A stretch of 64,000 nt of DNA from NCBI RefSeq assembly GCF_041378895.1, contig NZ_CP144212.1:2031501-2095500 (forward strand), read 5' to 3'. The position numbers and the translations under genes were made by a program. Source of the DNA: Dechloromonas sp. ZY10. GTDB taxonomy: Bacteria; Pseudomonadota; Gammaproteobacteria; Burkholderiales; Rhodocyclaceae. This document shows positions 26,280 to 36,307 of this stretch, one piece after another (position 1 is the stretch's first letter; each line of letters opens with the position of its first letter). The notes below the pieces were generated by a model that saw only the letters and a program-made list of their open reading frames with translations, was not told the DNA's origin and did not search any database.

Positions 26280-27431
26280 CTATTGGGCAAAGGCGGCCCG
26301 CAATTCATCGGCAATCGCAAAATTGCCCTTGCCGCAATGCTTGACCCGGTACATCGCCTCGTCGGCACGATGAATCAGGCCGGAAACACTCATTCCATCA
26401 TAGGGAAAAAGACACAGCCCGATACTGGTACCCAAAGGAAGGTCGCCAGGAAAACCGGGCATCGGGGCTGCAACCAGATCTAGCAGCTTGCGCGCCAGCG
26501 CACAGGCGCTGTCGCGATCGCCAATATCCAGCGCCAGCACGAAAAACTCATCGCCGCCGATCCGGGCCACGGTGTCGCTGGCACGTACCGCCGTACGCAA
26601 ACGCCGCGCGATCTCGCGCAGAACCTCGTCACCGGCTTCGTGCCCCAGTCGATCATTAACCGCCTTGAAACCATCCAGATCGAGAAAATAGCCACAGTGC
26701 AGCCCGCCGGCTCGCTGTGCCTCGGCAAGCGCATGTTTGATCCGGTCAAACAGCAGGTCGCGATTGGGCAAACCAGTCAGCGGATCATGCAATGAGCGGC
26801 TGAGGTGCCGCTGCCGCTCCTCTTCCAATTCGCTTTCGTGCAAGAACAGCAGTCGGCGCTGGCGCTCGGCCAGATAGCCGGCGGTCCCGCCAATCAGGTT
26901 GGCCGACAGGAAGAAAAAGTTGTGGGCCAGCAACAAATACCCGGGATACCCCGAATGCCAAGCAAAGACCAGGTTGTAGGAAAGAAGCAGACCAAGATCG
27001 ACGCAAAAGGCATGCACGAAGCGGGTCCCGATGAAGTTGTAGGTATAAAACGTCACCAGAACCAACAACGGGTAGTAATAAGCCACGGTATCGCGCGGCA
27101 GCACCAGCAGCATGGCGATCACCCCGCTACCGGCGGCCAACCCGACCAATGCCAGCAACAGGTTGTAAAACCGGGCAAACCATCGTGAAAAAACCAGCCC
27201 CATGACCAAGCCTGGAATGAGCAAGGCAATCAGGCGAATCTGCCATAACACCTGCTCCAGTTCGGGCTCGACAAACCAGTGGTCGAGGATTCCGCCGAGC
27301 AGATACACAAACATCCCGACGGCAATCGCAGTTACCCCTTGAGTTCTGATTCGCGCCAGAGAAGCGAGCGTAAATGCCTCTTCCCGCCGCGAATCGCGGA
27401 AACCCAGCGTCAAAGGATGAATCGACGACAT
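26280..27431 (-). CDS. membrane-bound diguanylate cyclase (MASE-like sensor + GGDEF)
   Basis: A 383-residue protein. Six or so hydrophobic helices (about 28-200) form a membrane sensor resembling MASE2, followed by a GGDEF domain with the exact signature GGDEF and an intact RxxD inhibitory site (RASD). It should synthesise cyclic di-GMP. ATG 27431 is preceded by GGGAG at good spacing; a longer in-frame opening to 27587 is thought to be untranslated leader. With the cyclase at 21463 it is the second such enzyme in 6 kb. Confidence 0.92.
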   Translation of the reverse strand: MSSIHPLTLGFRDSRREEAFTLASLARIRTQGVTAIAVGMFVYLLGGILDHWFVEPELEQVLWQIRLIALLIPGLVMGLVFSRWFARFYNLLLALVGLAAGSGVIAMLLVLPRDTVAYYYPLLVLVTFYTYNFIGTRFVHAFCVDLGLLLSYNLVFAWHSGYPGYLLLAHNFFFLSANLIGGTAGYLAERQRRLLFLHESELEEERQRHLSRSLHDPLTGLPNRDLLFDRIKHALAEAQRAGGLHCGYFLDLDGFKAVNDRLGHEAGDEVLREIARRLRTAVRASDTVARIGGDEFFVLALDIGDRDSACALARKLLDLVAAPMPGFPGDLPLGTSIGLCLFPYDGMSVSGLIHRADEAMYRVKHCGKGNFAIADELRAAFAQ

Positions 27432-27735
27432 CACCACTGCTCCCTGCGGCCGGTTAGCTCCGGCACTCACCTTCAGGATAGGCCCGAAGCGGCGGAAGAG
27501 CCAGGTCTCAGCCCGACTTTCTCGCAACTCCGTACATCTGATCAGCTCCAGGCAGGAGAATGCAGGAATTTTTCCGGCATAGCGCAATGCCGACCGCTAC
27601 CGCAGGCAAATGCCAGGCCGCTGAGTCTGAGCGGCTGAGCTCGCTAGCCACTCGGGTTTGACCGATCTGCGACCAGGCCAGACACCCTTATCCAGTCGGG
27701 CCAACGTGGCCTTGCCCCGGACACCGGATGCAGGG
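27432..27735. other. intergenic stretch without recognised gene
   Basis: About 300 bases between the start of the GGDEF gene and the end of the next gene, both on the - strand. It should hold the GGDEF promoter. No clear promoter boxes, RNA gene or repeat is seen. Confidence 0.5.
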
Positions 27736-28362
27736 TCATACCTTCCCTTTTTTATCACCCGGCTCTGTACGAATTCCTCGCAACAAGGTGCTGAAAGCAT
27801 CGGAACGCGGCCCCAGCACCTGTTTCCGCTCGCGGTAGCGCCGGGATTTTTCAGCGTTGTTGAGGGGCAGTGGCCGGGGCGCTGAAATCCCTTGGCCGAC
27901 AGCGTAGATAGCTCGCATCGGTCCGCGCGGATTGCGTTCCCAGCGCAGGATATAAATCCGCCGTTGAACCAGCAGGGCATCAAGATAGCCGCCGTTCTTG
28001 AGCGTATTGCGTGACAGGCCGGTAACTTCCGCCAACTGCCGGTACCCCATCGGACCGTGCTCGGCCAGCGCCTGCTCGATACTGCGTACGCCCGCTGAAT
28101 TCCGCTCCTGCCGCTGCATCCGCGGCCGCACCAGATCATCGCCTGGCCCCCAGCGATACAAAGGACTGTAGCCACCAAGCGGATTGCGCTGCCAGGCTCC
28201 GACATGAATCAGGCCTTGCTGCCGCAATTGCTTGAGATAGCCTCCGAATACCAGGGTCTTCCTGCTGACGCAGGCAGCCAAGGCAATCGCCTCGACATTC
28301 AGGTCCGGCTGCCCCTTCAGGACCGCCAGAATTCTTTGCATGCTTGGACTCAGTTCACTCAT
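27736..28362 (-). CDS. hypothetical DNA-binding protein with duplicated winged-helix domain
   Basis: This 208-residue protein consists of two similar halves. The first (about 20-75: AACVSRKTLVFGGYLKQLRQQGLIHVG, then WQRNPLGGYSPLYRWG) and the second (about 105-165: AEVTGLSRNTLKNGGYLDALLVQRRIYIL, then WERNPRGPMRAIYAVG) share a helix-turn-helix followed by a W-RNP-G beta wing. A basic tail (EKSRRYRERKQVLGPRS) follows. This looks like an internal duplication of a winged-helix DNA-binding domain. It diverges from another HTH gene. No named family is recognised; the function is unknown. GTG at 28380 is an alternative start. Confidence 0.7.
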   Translation of the reverse strand: MSELSPSMQRILAVLKGQPDLNVEAIALAACVSRKTLVFGGYLKQLRQQGLIHVGAWQRNPLGGYSPLYRWGPGDDLVRPRMQRQERNSAGVRSIEQALAEHGPMGYRQLAEVTGLSRNTLKNGGYLDALLVQRRIYILRWERNPRGPMRAIYAVGQGISAPRPLPLNNAEKSRRYRERKQVLGPRSDAFSTLLRGIRTEPGDKKGKV

Positions 28363-28489
28363 CAAACCACGTATTTCCACTACCCGCCGATGTCTTCGGC
28401 CCGCTGCCCCCTCTGCATCGGGCCGGACGCCGGCAGAGCAGAAGCACGCATCATCAGGTGGCGTACTTTACGCTGCTGCGACAGGCAGA

Positions 28490-28513
28490 TTTGCCAAAAC
28501 CGCCCATTTTGGG
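28490..28513. promoter_or_regulatory. inverted repeat upstream of HTH gene, possible operator
   Basis: TGCCAAAACC and TTTTGGGCA form an imperfect inverted repeat between two divergent DNA-binding-protein genes, about 35 bases before the ATG at 28547. Confidence 0.35.
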
Positions 28514-28546
28514 CACATTTGTCCGCTTTACCCGGGAACTCGCGCC

Positions 28547-28975
28547 ATGCCTCAAGATACGCCGCCCTGCGCGGTTGAAATTGCCACTTACCAGCTCAGC
28601 CAGACGATGCTGCACGCCCTGCGCGAAATTTACCGGCTGTTTGATGGCGACATCGTGCTGGCCATGGTGCTCGGAGAACTTGGTCAGCACGTGATTGCCG
28701 GAAGCCATACCGGAAGCGCGCCAAGACAGCGGGCAAAATGGCGGCACAGCAATGCGCATTCGATTTCAGCAGCTTCCGGCATTCCCCGCGAAACCGTGCG
28801 CCGAAAACTCGACAAGCTGCTGGACAAAGGCTGGATCGTCGAATTGCCGGAAGGCGGGCTTTCGCTCAATCAAGCACTCGATACGCCGCTGCACCTGCAA
28901 TTCATCGACTACAACCGTGAATTGCTGACCCACATGCGACAGACCGTCAGTGCCCTCGATGGCATCGAATTCTGA
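28547..28975 (+). CDS. small helix-turn-helix transcriptional regulator
   Basis: This 142-residue protein has a C-terminal winged helix (SAASGIPRETVRRKLDKLLDKGWIVEL) like those of the Crp/MarR groups, preceded by a mostly helical region with no recognisable ligand pocket. ATG 28547 has a GGGAA site in front; the longer frame runs into the divergent gene and is rejected. It probably regulates itself or its divergent neighbour through the inverted repeat at 28490-28513. The target is unknown. Confidence 0.78.
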   Translation: MPQDTPPCAVEIATYQLSQTMLHALREIYRLFDGDIVLAMVLGELGQHVIAGSHTGSAPRQRAKWRHSNAHSISAASGIPRETVRRKLDKLLDKGWIVELPEGGLSLNQALDTPLHLQFIDYNRELLTHMRQTVSALDGIEF

Positions 28976-29041
28976 ATCAATAACGCCGCTGCAATATCCG
29001 GCTAGTATGACAACCTGACGCCGCCACTCCAGAATCCCCGC

Positions 29042-30376
29042 ATGCTGACCGAAATTTCTGCCCTTACCAGCTACCCCTACCGGACACTGGTGTACATCGA
29101 AACACGCTACCCGGACGGCTACATCAGCGGCGGCACCGGCACGGTGGTCGGCCGCAATGACGTGCTGACCGCCACGCATGTGGTGTATCACCCGGCACAC
29201 GGCGGCAATGCAAGCAAGATCACGGTATACCCTGGCGCAGATGTCAATTCGCAGACCTATCGGTTCGAAAAACAGCCTTATGGCAGCTTCAGCGTATCCA
29301 ACTGGTACGCCTACCCGACCCAGGTCTATGCGGACGGCGACAACTCGCTGCTCACCTCGGCCGAATCCCAATACGACATCGCGCTGCTCACCACGGTCAA
29401 GGCCATCGGCGATGAAGTAGGCTGGATTGGCCTGAGCAGCGGCTACAACACGCCCGGCACGGCCTTGGTACTGGGCTACCCCGAGGGTAGCAGCGGCATG
29501 ATGCAGGGCCGGGTTAGCTACGAGAAAGACAGCCATTACAGCGTATACCAGGCGCATTCCGGGACCGGGACCGACCTGATGGGTCCCGGCAGCTCCGGCG
29601 GCCCGCTGTATGTCAACGACGGGGACAACTACTACCTGATCGGCGTCAAAAGTAGCGGCGATCCAACGATCAATATCTGGGCCGACATCGGCCTGGTCTA
29701 CAGCCAGTTGCTGACCCAGTTATCAGCCAACGACAGTCAGTTACCGAGCATGACTGCTGACGGCAGCGTCAATCGCAATGGAACCTCGGCCAACGACAAT
29801 TTCAATGCCACTGCCAGCAAGGAATATTTCGTCGGTGGCAGCGGCTTGGACAAGATTTACTACAGCGCCAAGGCAGCCAGCTACAGCGTCCGCTACCAGG
29901 CTGGCCTGTTCAGCGTCAGTGAAAATGCCAACAGCAGCAATACCGATACCCTGTCCGGGATTGAGCGTCTGCACTTCAACGACCTGCGCCTTGCCCTCGA
30001 TATTGATGGCAACGCCGGCCAGGCCTACCGCCTGTACCAGGCAGCCTTCAACCGCAAACCCGATATCAGCGGCCTGAGTTACTGGGTAGACCAGATCGAT
30101 GCCGGAATCACCCTGAACACGGCGGCATCGGCTTTCATTGGCAGCAACGAGTTCCGCAGCCTGTATGGCAGTAATCCGGGAGCCGGCCAGTTGGTGACCC
30201 TGCTCTACAACAACGTGCTACATCGGGCCCCCGACCCGGGCGGCTACGATTACTGGCTCGGCCAGTTCAATGCGGGTAGCGTCAGCCGCGAATCGCTACT
30301 GGTCAATTTTTCCGAATCGAATGAAAACAAAGCGGCATTGATCGGCGTGATCCAGAACGGAATCGAGTTGCTCTGA
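29042..30376 (+). CDS. trypsin-like serine protease with C-terminal DUF4214 domain
   Basis: This 444-residue protein has a chymotrypsin-fold protease domain at residues about 15-230 with a full catalytic triad: His46 (LTATHVVYH), Asp112 (QYDIALL) and Ser185 (GPGSSGGPLY). The C-terminal part (about 295-440) has the repeat-like region SGIERLHFNDLRLALD followed by DUF4214 (AYRLYQAAFNRKPDISGLSYWVDQ, then LYNNVLHRAPDPGGYDYWLGQ). There is no N-terminal signal peptide. DUF4214 proteins are typically exported by type I secretion through a C-terminal signal, so this is probably a secreted or surface protease. No ABC exporter genes are nearby. Confidence 0.88.
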   Translation: MLTEISALTSYPYRTLVYIETRYPDGYISGGTGTVVGRNDVLTATHVVYHPAHGGNASKITVYPGADVNSQTYRFEKQPYGSFSVSNWYAYPTQVYADGDNSLLTSAESQYDIALLTTVKAIGDEVGWIGLSSGYNTPGTALVLGYPEGSSGMMQGRVSYEKDSHYSVYQAHSGTGTDLMGPGSSGGPLYVNDGDNYYLIGVKSSGDPTINIWADIGLVYSQLLTQLSANDSQLPSMTADGSVNRNGTSANDNFNATASKEYFVGGSGLDKIYYSAKAASYSVRYQAGLFSVSENANSSNTDTLSGIERLHFNDLRLALDIDGNAGQAYRLYQAAFNRKPDISGLSYWVDQIDAGITLNTAASAFIGSNEFRSLYGSNPGAGQLVTLLYNNVLHRAPDPGGYDYWLGQFNAGSVSRESLLVNFSESNENKAALIGVIQNGIELL

Positions 30377-30400
30377 AGCAGCAGGGAAAAAACGGTCAAA

Positions 30401-30419
30401 ACACGGTCGACCGTGAAAA
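30401..30419 (-). repeat. dispersed palindromic element before the CheW-CZB gene
   Basis: ACACGGTCGACCGTGAAAA: a near-perfect palindrome between the protease and CheW-CZB genes. Confidence 0.65.
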
Positions 30420-30490
30420 TGGTAAAAATACCAGCCCCGGCTTACCTTTAGAATGGTGCTTGTCGCCAATTTCGTCCGTCCCTCGCCATC

Positions 30491-31255
30491 ATGCGCAGTT
30501 CAGCCGTTGCCCCGCTTGAAGTCCTGCTGATCGAGGTCGGCAGCCGGACGTTTGCTTTGCCGCTCGCTGCTGTCCGCTACGTCGCGCGGATCGCTCCGGA
30601 ATTCCGCTGCAACGGCGAGCAGCGCGAGGACTATTTCGTCTTCGAGGACGAACCACTGCCCTTTGTCTCGCTCTGGGATGCACTCGGCTTGCCATCGGCC
30701 TACGCAGAATACGACAGCCTGCAGGCGATGCTGCCGCAGCGCCGCCAGGACCATCTCGACTGGATGGCCGCACTCGAACACTCACTGCGTACCGGCACGC
30801 CATTTGCCAAGGCACGCAGCCCCTACGATTGCGCCTTTGGTAAATGGTTTTATGCCTACCGCCCGGAAGACCGCAGGCTGGGCTTGCTGCTGGCACAGTT
30901 CGAACAACCGCATGCACTGATCCACGGCCTCGCCGACCGTTTGCTGGCACAAGCCGAAAACAACCAGCAGGCTGCCGCCCTCGCCGAATATCAAACGGCC
31001 AGCACGACTACGTTGGCAACGCTGCTGCAGTTGTTCGACTCGGCCAGCCAGCTACTGACCGAGTTGCAGCGCCGGATTGCCGTCATCCTCGGCAGTGGCC
31101 GTGCCGCCCGGGCCCTCGGCGCCGACGCCGTACGCGACATCGTGCAGATACCCGCCCCGCGCTGCAAGCCGGGCCAAGCCGGAGGCCCGACCGCCGGCCT
31201 GATCCTGCTCGACGACGGTACGCCGGTACCGCTGATCGACTGGACAGTATTCTAG
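30491..31255 (+). CDS. CheW-like protein with inserted CZB zinc-binding domain
   Basis: A 254-residue chemotaxis-type protein. Residues about 8-70 (VLLIEVGSRTFALPLAAVRYVARI, PFVSLWDALGL) are the first half of a CheW fold, and residues 210-254 (DIVQIPAP, GLILLDDGTPVPLIDWTVF) the second half. Between them sits a chemoreceptor zinc-binding (CZB) domain with His88, Cys114 (YDCAFGKWFY), His141 and His145 as likely zinc ligands. CZB domains respond to zinc or oxidants such as hypochlorous acid. The protein may therefore couple redox or zinc status to a receptor-kinase array. No other che genes are nearby. Confidence 0.82.
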   Translation: MRSSAVAPLEVLLIEVGSRTFALPLAAVRYVARIAPEFRCNGEQREDYFVFEDEPLPFVSLWDALGLPSAYAEYDSLQAMLPQRRQDHLDWMAALEHSLRTGTPFAKARSPYDCAFGKWFYAYRPEDRRLGLLLAQFEQPHALIHGLADRLLAQAENNQQAAALAEYQTASTTTLATLLQLFDSASQLLTELQRRIAVILGSGRAARALGADAVRDIVQIPAPRCKPGQAGGPTAGLILLDDGTPVPLIDWTVF

Positions 31256-31270
31256 ACGCCCCGCAGGCGA

Positions 31271-32197
31271 TCAGCCCTGCCGGCCCCCGCTCCCCCAGAA
31301 ATCGCCCAGTCGCTCAGCGAGAAAATCGACAAAAGCCCGCACCCGTGCCGGCAGATGATGACGTTGCGGATACACCGCATAGACATCCGCCGCCAGCCCC
31401 ATCCACGGGTTGAGGATACGACGGAGGTCGCCACGCGCCAGCGCTCCCGCCACATCCCATTCCGAACGCAGCACGATGCCGTGCCCGGCCACGGCCCAAT
31501 CGACCGCGACTTCACCATGATTACTGCTCAGATGACCGGCCACTTTGACCATGGTCTGGCCCGCACCGTCAGTCAGGTACCAATGATTGAACACCACGTT
31601 GTTTTCGCGAATCACGATGCAGCGATGCTCGGCCAATGCCTGCGGCGACAAGGGCTCGCCATGCTCGGCAAGATAAGCAGGAGCGGCGCACAGCAGGCGC
31701 CGATTGCCGAGCAAACGGCGCGCAACCAGCCGCGAATCCGGTGGCAGACCAAAGCGGATCCCCAGATCCAGCGCATGCTCGGCCAGATCCAGCGGACGGT
31801 CGGTTAATTGCAACACCAGTTCAAGCTGCGGATGGCGCCTGGCAAATTCGGAAACCAGTGGTGCCAGGTGCCGCCGGCCAAAACCGAAGGTGGCATTGAC
31901 CCGCAACAGGCCGGCTACTTCGTCACGACTGGCCAGTAGCGAACGTTCGAGGCTGGCAAGGTCGCACTGAATCTGTTCGCCCTGCTCCAGATAACGGTGC
32001 CCCTCGGGAGTCAGACTCAGCCGCCGCGTGGTACGGTTCAGTAAGCGCACCCCGAGGCGCCGCTCCAGCGCGGCCAAGCGGCGGCTGACATTGGGCGGAG
32101 TGATCCCCAGGCCTTGCGCAGCGGCAACCAGACTCGGTTGCCGGGCCAGTTCGATAAAGAACGCCAGATCAGAAAAATCGCTCACCTCAGCCTCCAT
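31271..32197 (-). CDS. LysR-family transcriptional regulator
   Basis: A 308-residue LysR regulator: winged helix-turn-helix at about 8-65 (LGITPPNVSRRLAALERRLGVRLLNRTTR) followed by the effector domain. It is divergent from a TauE/SafE permease gene, with a strong inverted repeat (32211-32233) in between, so it likely controls that transporter. ATG 32197 is used; a GTG four codons in (VSDFSDLAFF) is also possible. The effector is unknown. Confidence 0.92.
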   Translation of the reverse strand: MEAEVSDFSDLAFFIELARQPSLVAAAQGLGITPPNVSRRLAALERRLGVRLLNRTTRRLSLTPEGHRYLEQGEQIQCDLASLERSLLASRDEVAGLLRVNATFGFGRRHLAPLVSEFARRHPQLELVLQLTDRPLDLAEHALDLGIRFGLPPDSRLVARRLLGNRRLLCAAPAYLAEHGEPLSPQALAEHRCIVIRENNVVFNHWYLTDGAGQTMVKVAGHLSSNHGEVAVDWAVAGHGIVLRSEWDVAGALARGDLRRILNPWMGLAADVYAVYPQRHHLPARVRAFVDFLAERLGDFWGSGGRQG

Positions 32198-32210
32198 TCA
32201 TCTGCCGACC

Positions 32211-32233
32211 ATTAATGCGTTTCTCGCACTAAT
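32211..32233. promoter_or_regulatory. inverted repeat, probable LysR operator
   Basis: ATTAATGCG, five bases, CGCACTAAT: dyad symmetry broken only at one internal position per arm, with the T-N11-A-like ends typical of LysR sites, between divergent lysR and permease genes. Confidence 0.6.
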
Positions 32234-32306
32234 GTAGTGTAGCAAACCCGATTGAAGCTTTTTACGCAACAGCTATCCTCTTGCCCAGTGAACCGGGAGA
32301 GCACTG

Positions 32307-33080
32307 ATGGATTTTGTACTGAGCCTTTCTGGCACCTGGCCGCTGCTGCTGATGGCTTTACCCCTGGGGGCGGCGCTGGGTTTCCTCGGCGGCTTGTTCG
32401 GCATCGGCAGCGGCATTGTCGCCATTCCGATGCTGGTGGCGGGTTTCGGCATGAGCCAGCCGCAGGCCCAGGGCACAGCCTTGGTGCTGATGGTGCCCAA
32501 CTTGCTGCTGGGCTGGCATCGCTACCAGCAGCGCCACCCCCTGCCCTGGCGGGCCGTCTTGCCGATGATGATTTCAGCCAGCCTGACCACCTGGCTACTC
32601 GCCCATTTCGCCAATACGCTGGACCCACGCTGGCTACGCGGAATTTTCTGCATCTTCCTGAGCCTGCTGGCAATCAACCTGCTGCGCCGCCGCCATCGAC
32701 CGCCAGTTTCCGAAAAGCCACTCGATCACCGTCTGATTCCGCTGGTTGGCGTACTCGGCGGCTGCAGCATGGGGCTGCTCGGGATCGGCGGCGGCCTGCT
32801 TGCCAGCCCGCTGCTCTCGGGGTGGCTGGGGCAACGGCAAACCACTGCACAGGGCCTGTCGCTGGCGCTGGTCGCCCCCAGTTCGCTGGTCGCGCTGCTG
32901 GCCTATGCCGATGCCGGCCGGGTTGACTGGTCACTCGGGCTGCCGCTGGCCGCCGGGGGCATCCTCACCGTTTCTGCCGGAGTTGCCCTCGCCCATCGGC
33001 TGCCCGAACGCCGCTTGCGCACCGCCTTCGCGGTGATGTTGCTGATTGCAGCCCTCTGGTTGTGGAACGGGACGGCCTGA
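32307..33080 (+). CDS. TauE/SafE-family membrane permease
   Basis: A 257-residue inner-membrane protein with about eight transmembrane helices in two similar halves, each starting with a glycine-rich motif (GAALGFLGGLFGIGSGIVAIPML and GVLGGCSMGLLGIGGGLLASPLL), the signature of TauE/SafE permeases. Members export sulfonates, sulfite or other organic anions. A GGGAGA site precedes the ATG. The divergent LysR gene is the likely regulator. The substrate is not identifiable. Confidence 0.9.
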   Translation: MDFVLSLSGTWPLLLMALPLGAALGFLGGLFGIGSGIVAIPMLVAGFGMSQPQAQGTALVLMVPNLLLGWHRYQQRHPLPWRAVLPMMISASLTTWLLAHFANTLDPRWLRGIFCIFLSLLAINLLRRRHRPPVSEKPLDHRLIPLVGVLGGCSMGLLGIGGGLLASPLLSGWLGQRQTTAQGLSLALVAPSSLVALLAYADAGRVDWSLGLPLAAGGILTVSAGVALAHRLPERRLRTAFAVMLLIAALWLWNGTA

Positions 33081-33107
33081 CCCCCAGACGGCCCCCAGTC
33101 TGTCAGC

Positions 33108-33350
33108 TCAATGCCAGGTCCGTCCCCCGACTCCCGGCGGTTGACTGACACAGGCTTCGAGTTGTGCCCGGATACTTTCGCTGTCGCACGGAACCGGCAT
33201 GCGCAAGGGCCCGTAGCCAAGCTCGACGGCAACCTGAGAATAGATCTCCGGCCCCTGACAACTGGCCCCGAGCAGAATCAGCGCATCGCAGCCCGGCAAC
33301 ATCCGATTGCCAGATGCATGGGCCGGCCAAGGGGAATACTGCAATTTCAT
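33108..33350 (-). CDS. hypothetical protein downstream of groEL, 80 residues
   Basis: The 80-residue product (start MKLQYSPWPAHASGNRMLPG, end PPGVGGRTWH) is not recognised. ATG 33350 is preceded by AAGGAG at ideal spacing; a longer in-frame opening reaching into the groEL end is rejected because of this site. It has four cysteines (21, 31, 55, 67), which could bind a metal or form disulfides. It lies 151 bases behind groEL in the same direction and may be the third gene of that unit. Confidence 0.7.
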   Translation of the reverse strand: MKLQYSPWPAHASGNRMLPGCDALILLGASCQGPEIYSQVAVELGYGPLRMPVPCDSESIRAQLEACVSQPPGVGGRTWH

Positions 33351-33501
33351 CGTTTTCTCCTTCGAATTCGCAATGGGCGATTGCTTCTGACGATCCCGAA
33401 TCGCGCCGTGCCGCCGCCCGAAATCCTTAGGCACGCAGGAAGACACGCTGGTCCCCCGGATACCGCAGCGGCAAGCGCCCCGGTATCCGGCATCGGGCCT
33501 C

Positions 33502-35142
<1,641 letters not shown>

Positions 35143-35181
35143 TTAGCGAACAGAATAGAAATCGGAGGCTGACTGCCTCGC

Positions 35182-35472
35182 TCAGGAAGTGAAGACGCCG
35201 AGGACGTCGGCCTCGCGCAAGACGAGGTATTCCTCGCCACCATGTTTGACGGCCTGCCCGGCATACTTGCCGAACAGCACCCGCTCACCGATGGCAAGCT
35301 GCAAGGGCTGTCGCTGGCCATCTGCCAGACGCCGGCCAGGACCGACAGCGAGCACTTCGCCCTGTTCAGGCTTTTCGCCGGCTTGCTCGGGAAGCACGAT
35401 CCCGCCTGCAGTCGTCCGTGACGGTTCGATACGCCTGACGATAATCCGGTCGTAGAGGGGACGAATAAACAT
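35182..35472 (-). CDS. groS: 10 kDa chaperonin GroES
   Basis: A 96-residue co-chaperonin that caps GroEL. It has the family start [15 protein letters not shown], the mobile loop ([18 protein letters not shown]) that binds GroEL, and VLFGKYAG and [15 protein letters not shown] near the end. ATG 35472 sits seven bases after AGGAG; an adjacent ATG at 35475 is less well placed. It leads the groES-groEL unit on the - strand. Confidence 0.95.
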   Translation of the reverse strand: MFIRPLYDRIIVRRIEPSRTTAGGIVLPEQAGEKPEQGEVLAVGPGRRLADGQRQPLQLAIGERVLFGKYAGQAVKHGGEEYLVLREADVLGVFTS

Positions 35473-35715
35473 CATTGATCTCCTGTGCGATAACGAATTG
35501 TCGAAGCGGCTGCGACACCGGCAGGGAACGAGGAGGGAGATACCCGCCGGGTCGCACCGGTCGGCACCCATGCCGACAGGAGGCAAGATAGGGACAGGCT
35601 GACGCATTTCAAGTACCCGGCACGTTCCCGATTGCCCCCGGACACAGGCTAAACTGGCAACCGTTTCACACCACCGACAGCAAGCCTGACTCCCCCCACC
35701 TCGAGGCCATCACTC

Positions 35716-36204
35716 TTGAACATCGACCGCATTCATTTCGTTGCCACTGGCGGCACCATCGACAAACGTTACGATCCGCTCAGCGGCCAGCTTTATATCG
35801 GCGCACCGGTGCTGCCGGAAATTCTGGCCAGAGCCGGGATTGAGGGCAAGGTTTCAGAGGTTTTGAAGAAAGACAGCCTCGACATTAGCGAGAGCGAACG
35901 CGAGCAACTCGCTGCCTTTATCGCCGCCTTGCCGGAACACCAGGTGCTGATCACCCATGGCACCGATACCATGGGGGCCTCTGCCGCCCTGATCGAACCG
36001 CGCGTGCCGGGCAAGACAGTGGTCCTGACCGGTGCGATGGTGCCCTGGAGCATTGCCGGTTCGGATGCGGCATTCAATATTGGCGTCGCCCTGGCGGCGG
36101 TGCAAATCCTGCCACCGGGCGTCTATATTGCGATGCACGGTCGGGTACTGCCGCATGCGGCGTACGTCAAGGATCGGGCACAAGGCCGCTTCATTGCAGG
36201 CTGA
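35716..36204 (+). CDS. short asparaginase-domain protein
   Basis: A 162-residue protein that corresponds only to the N-terminal domain of type I/II asparaginases (usually about 330 residues). Both catalytic signatures of that domain are present: FVATGGTIDKRY with the nucleophilic Thr, and LITHGTDTMGASA with the second Thr-Asp. The C-terminal domain that completes the active site in full-length enzymes is absent; short forms like this are known in proteobacteria, so it is not necessarily broken. The only start in reach is TTG 35716. Activity is uncertain. Confidence 0.8.
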   Translation: MNIDRIHFVATGGTIDKRYDPLSGQLYIGAPVLPEILARAGIEGKVSEVLKKDSLDISESEREQLAAFIAALPEHQVLITHGTDTMGASAALIEPRVPGKTVVLTGAMVPWSIAGSDAAFNIGVALAAVQILPPGVYIAMHGRVLPHAAYVKDRAQGRFIAG

Positions 36205-36216
36205 ACCGCGATTTTT

Positions 36217-36248
36217 AGCCGGATTCACGGTCGACCGTGAACCCGGCT
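36217..36248. repeat. dispersed palindromic element within a long hairpin
   Basis: AGCCGG at the ends pairs around TTCACGGTCGACCGTGAA, giving an almost perfect 32-base palindrome between the asparaginase and nuclease genes. No T run follows on either strand. Confidence 0.7.
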
Positions 36249-36307
36249 GATTCCTCGGCCATCGCCCGCTTACCCCTGCCCGTGGCTTCGTGCGACAATC
36301 GCCCCCC

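Noticed and set aside
35473..35715. CIRCE element before groES
   Set aside because: The inverted repeat TTAGCACTC-N9-GAGTGCTAA is not present.
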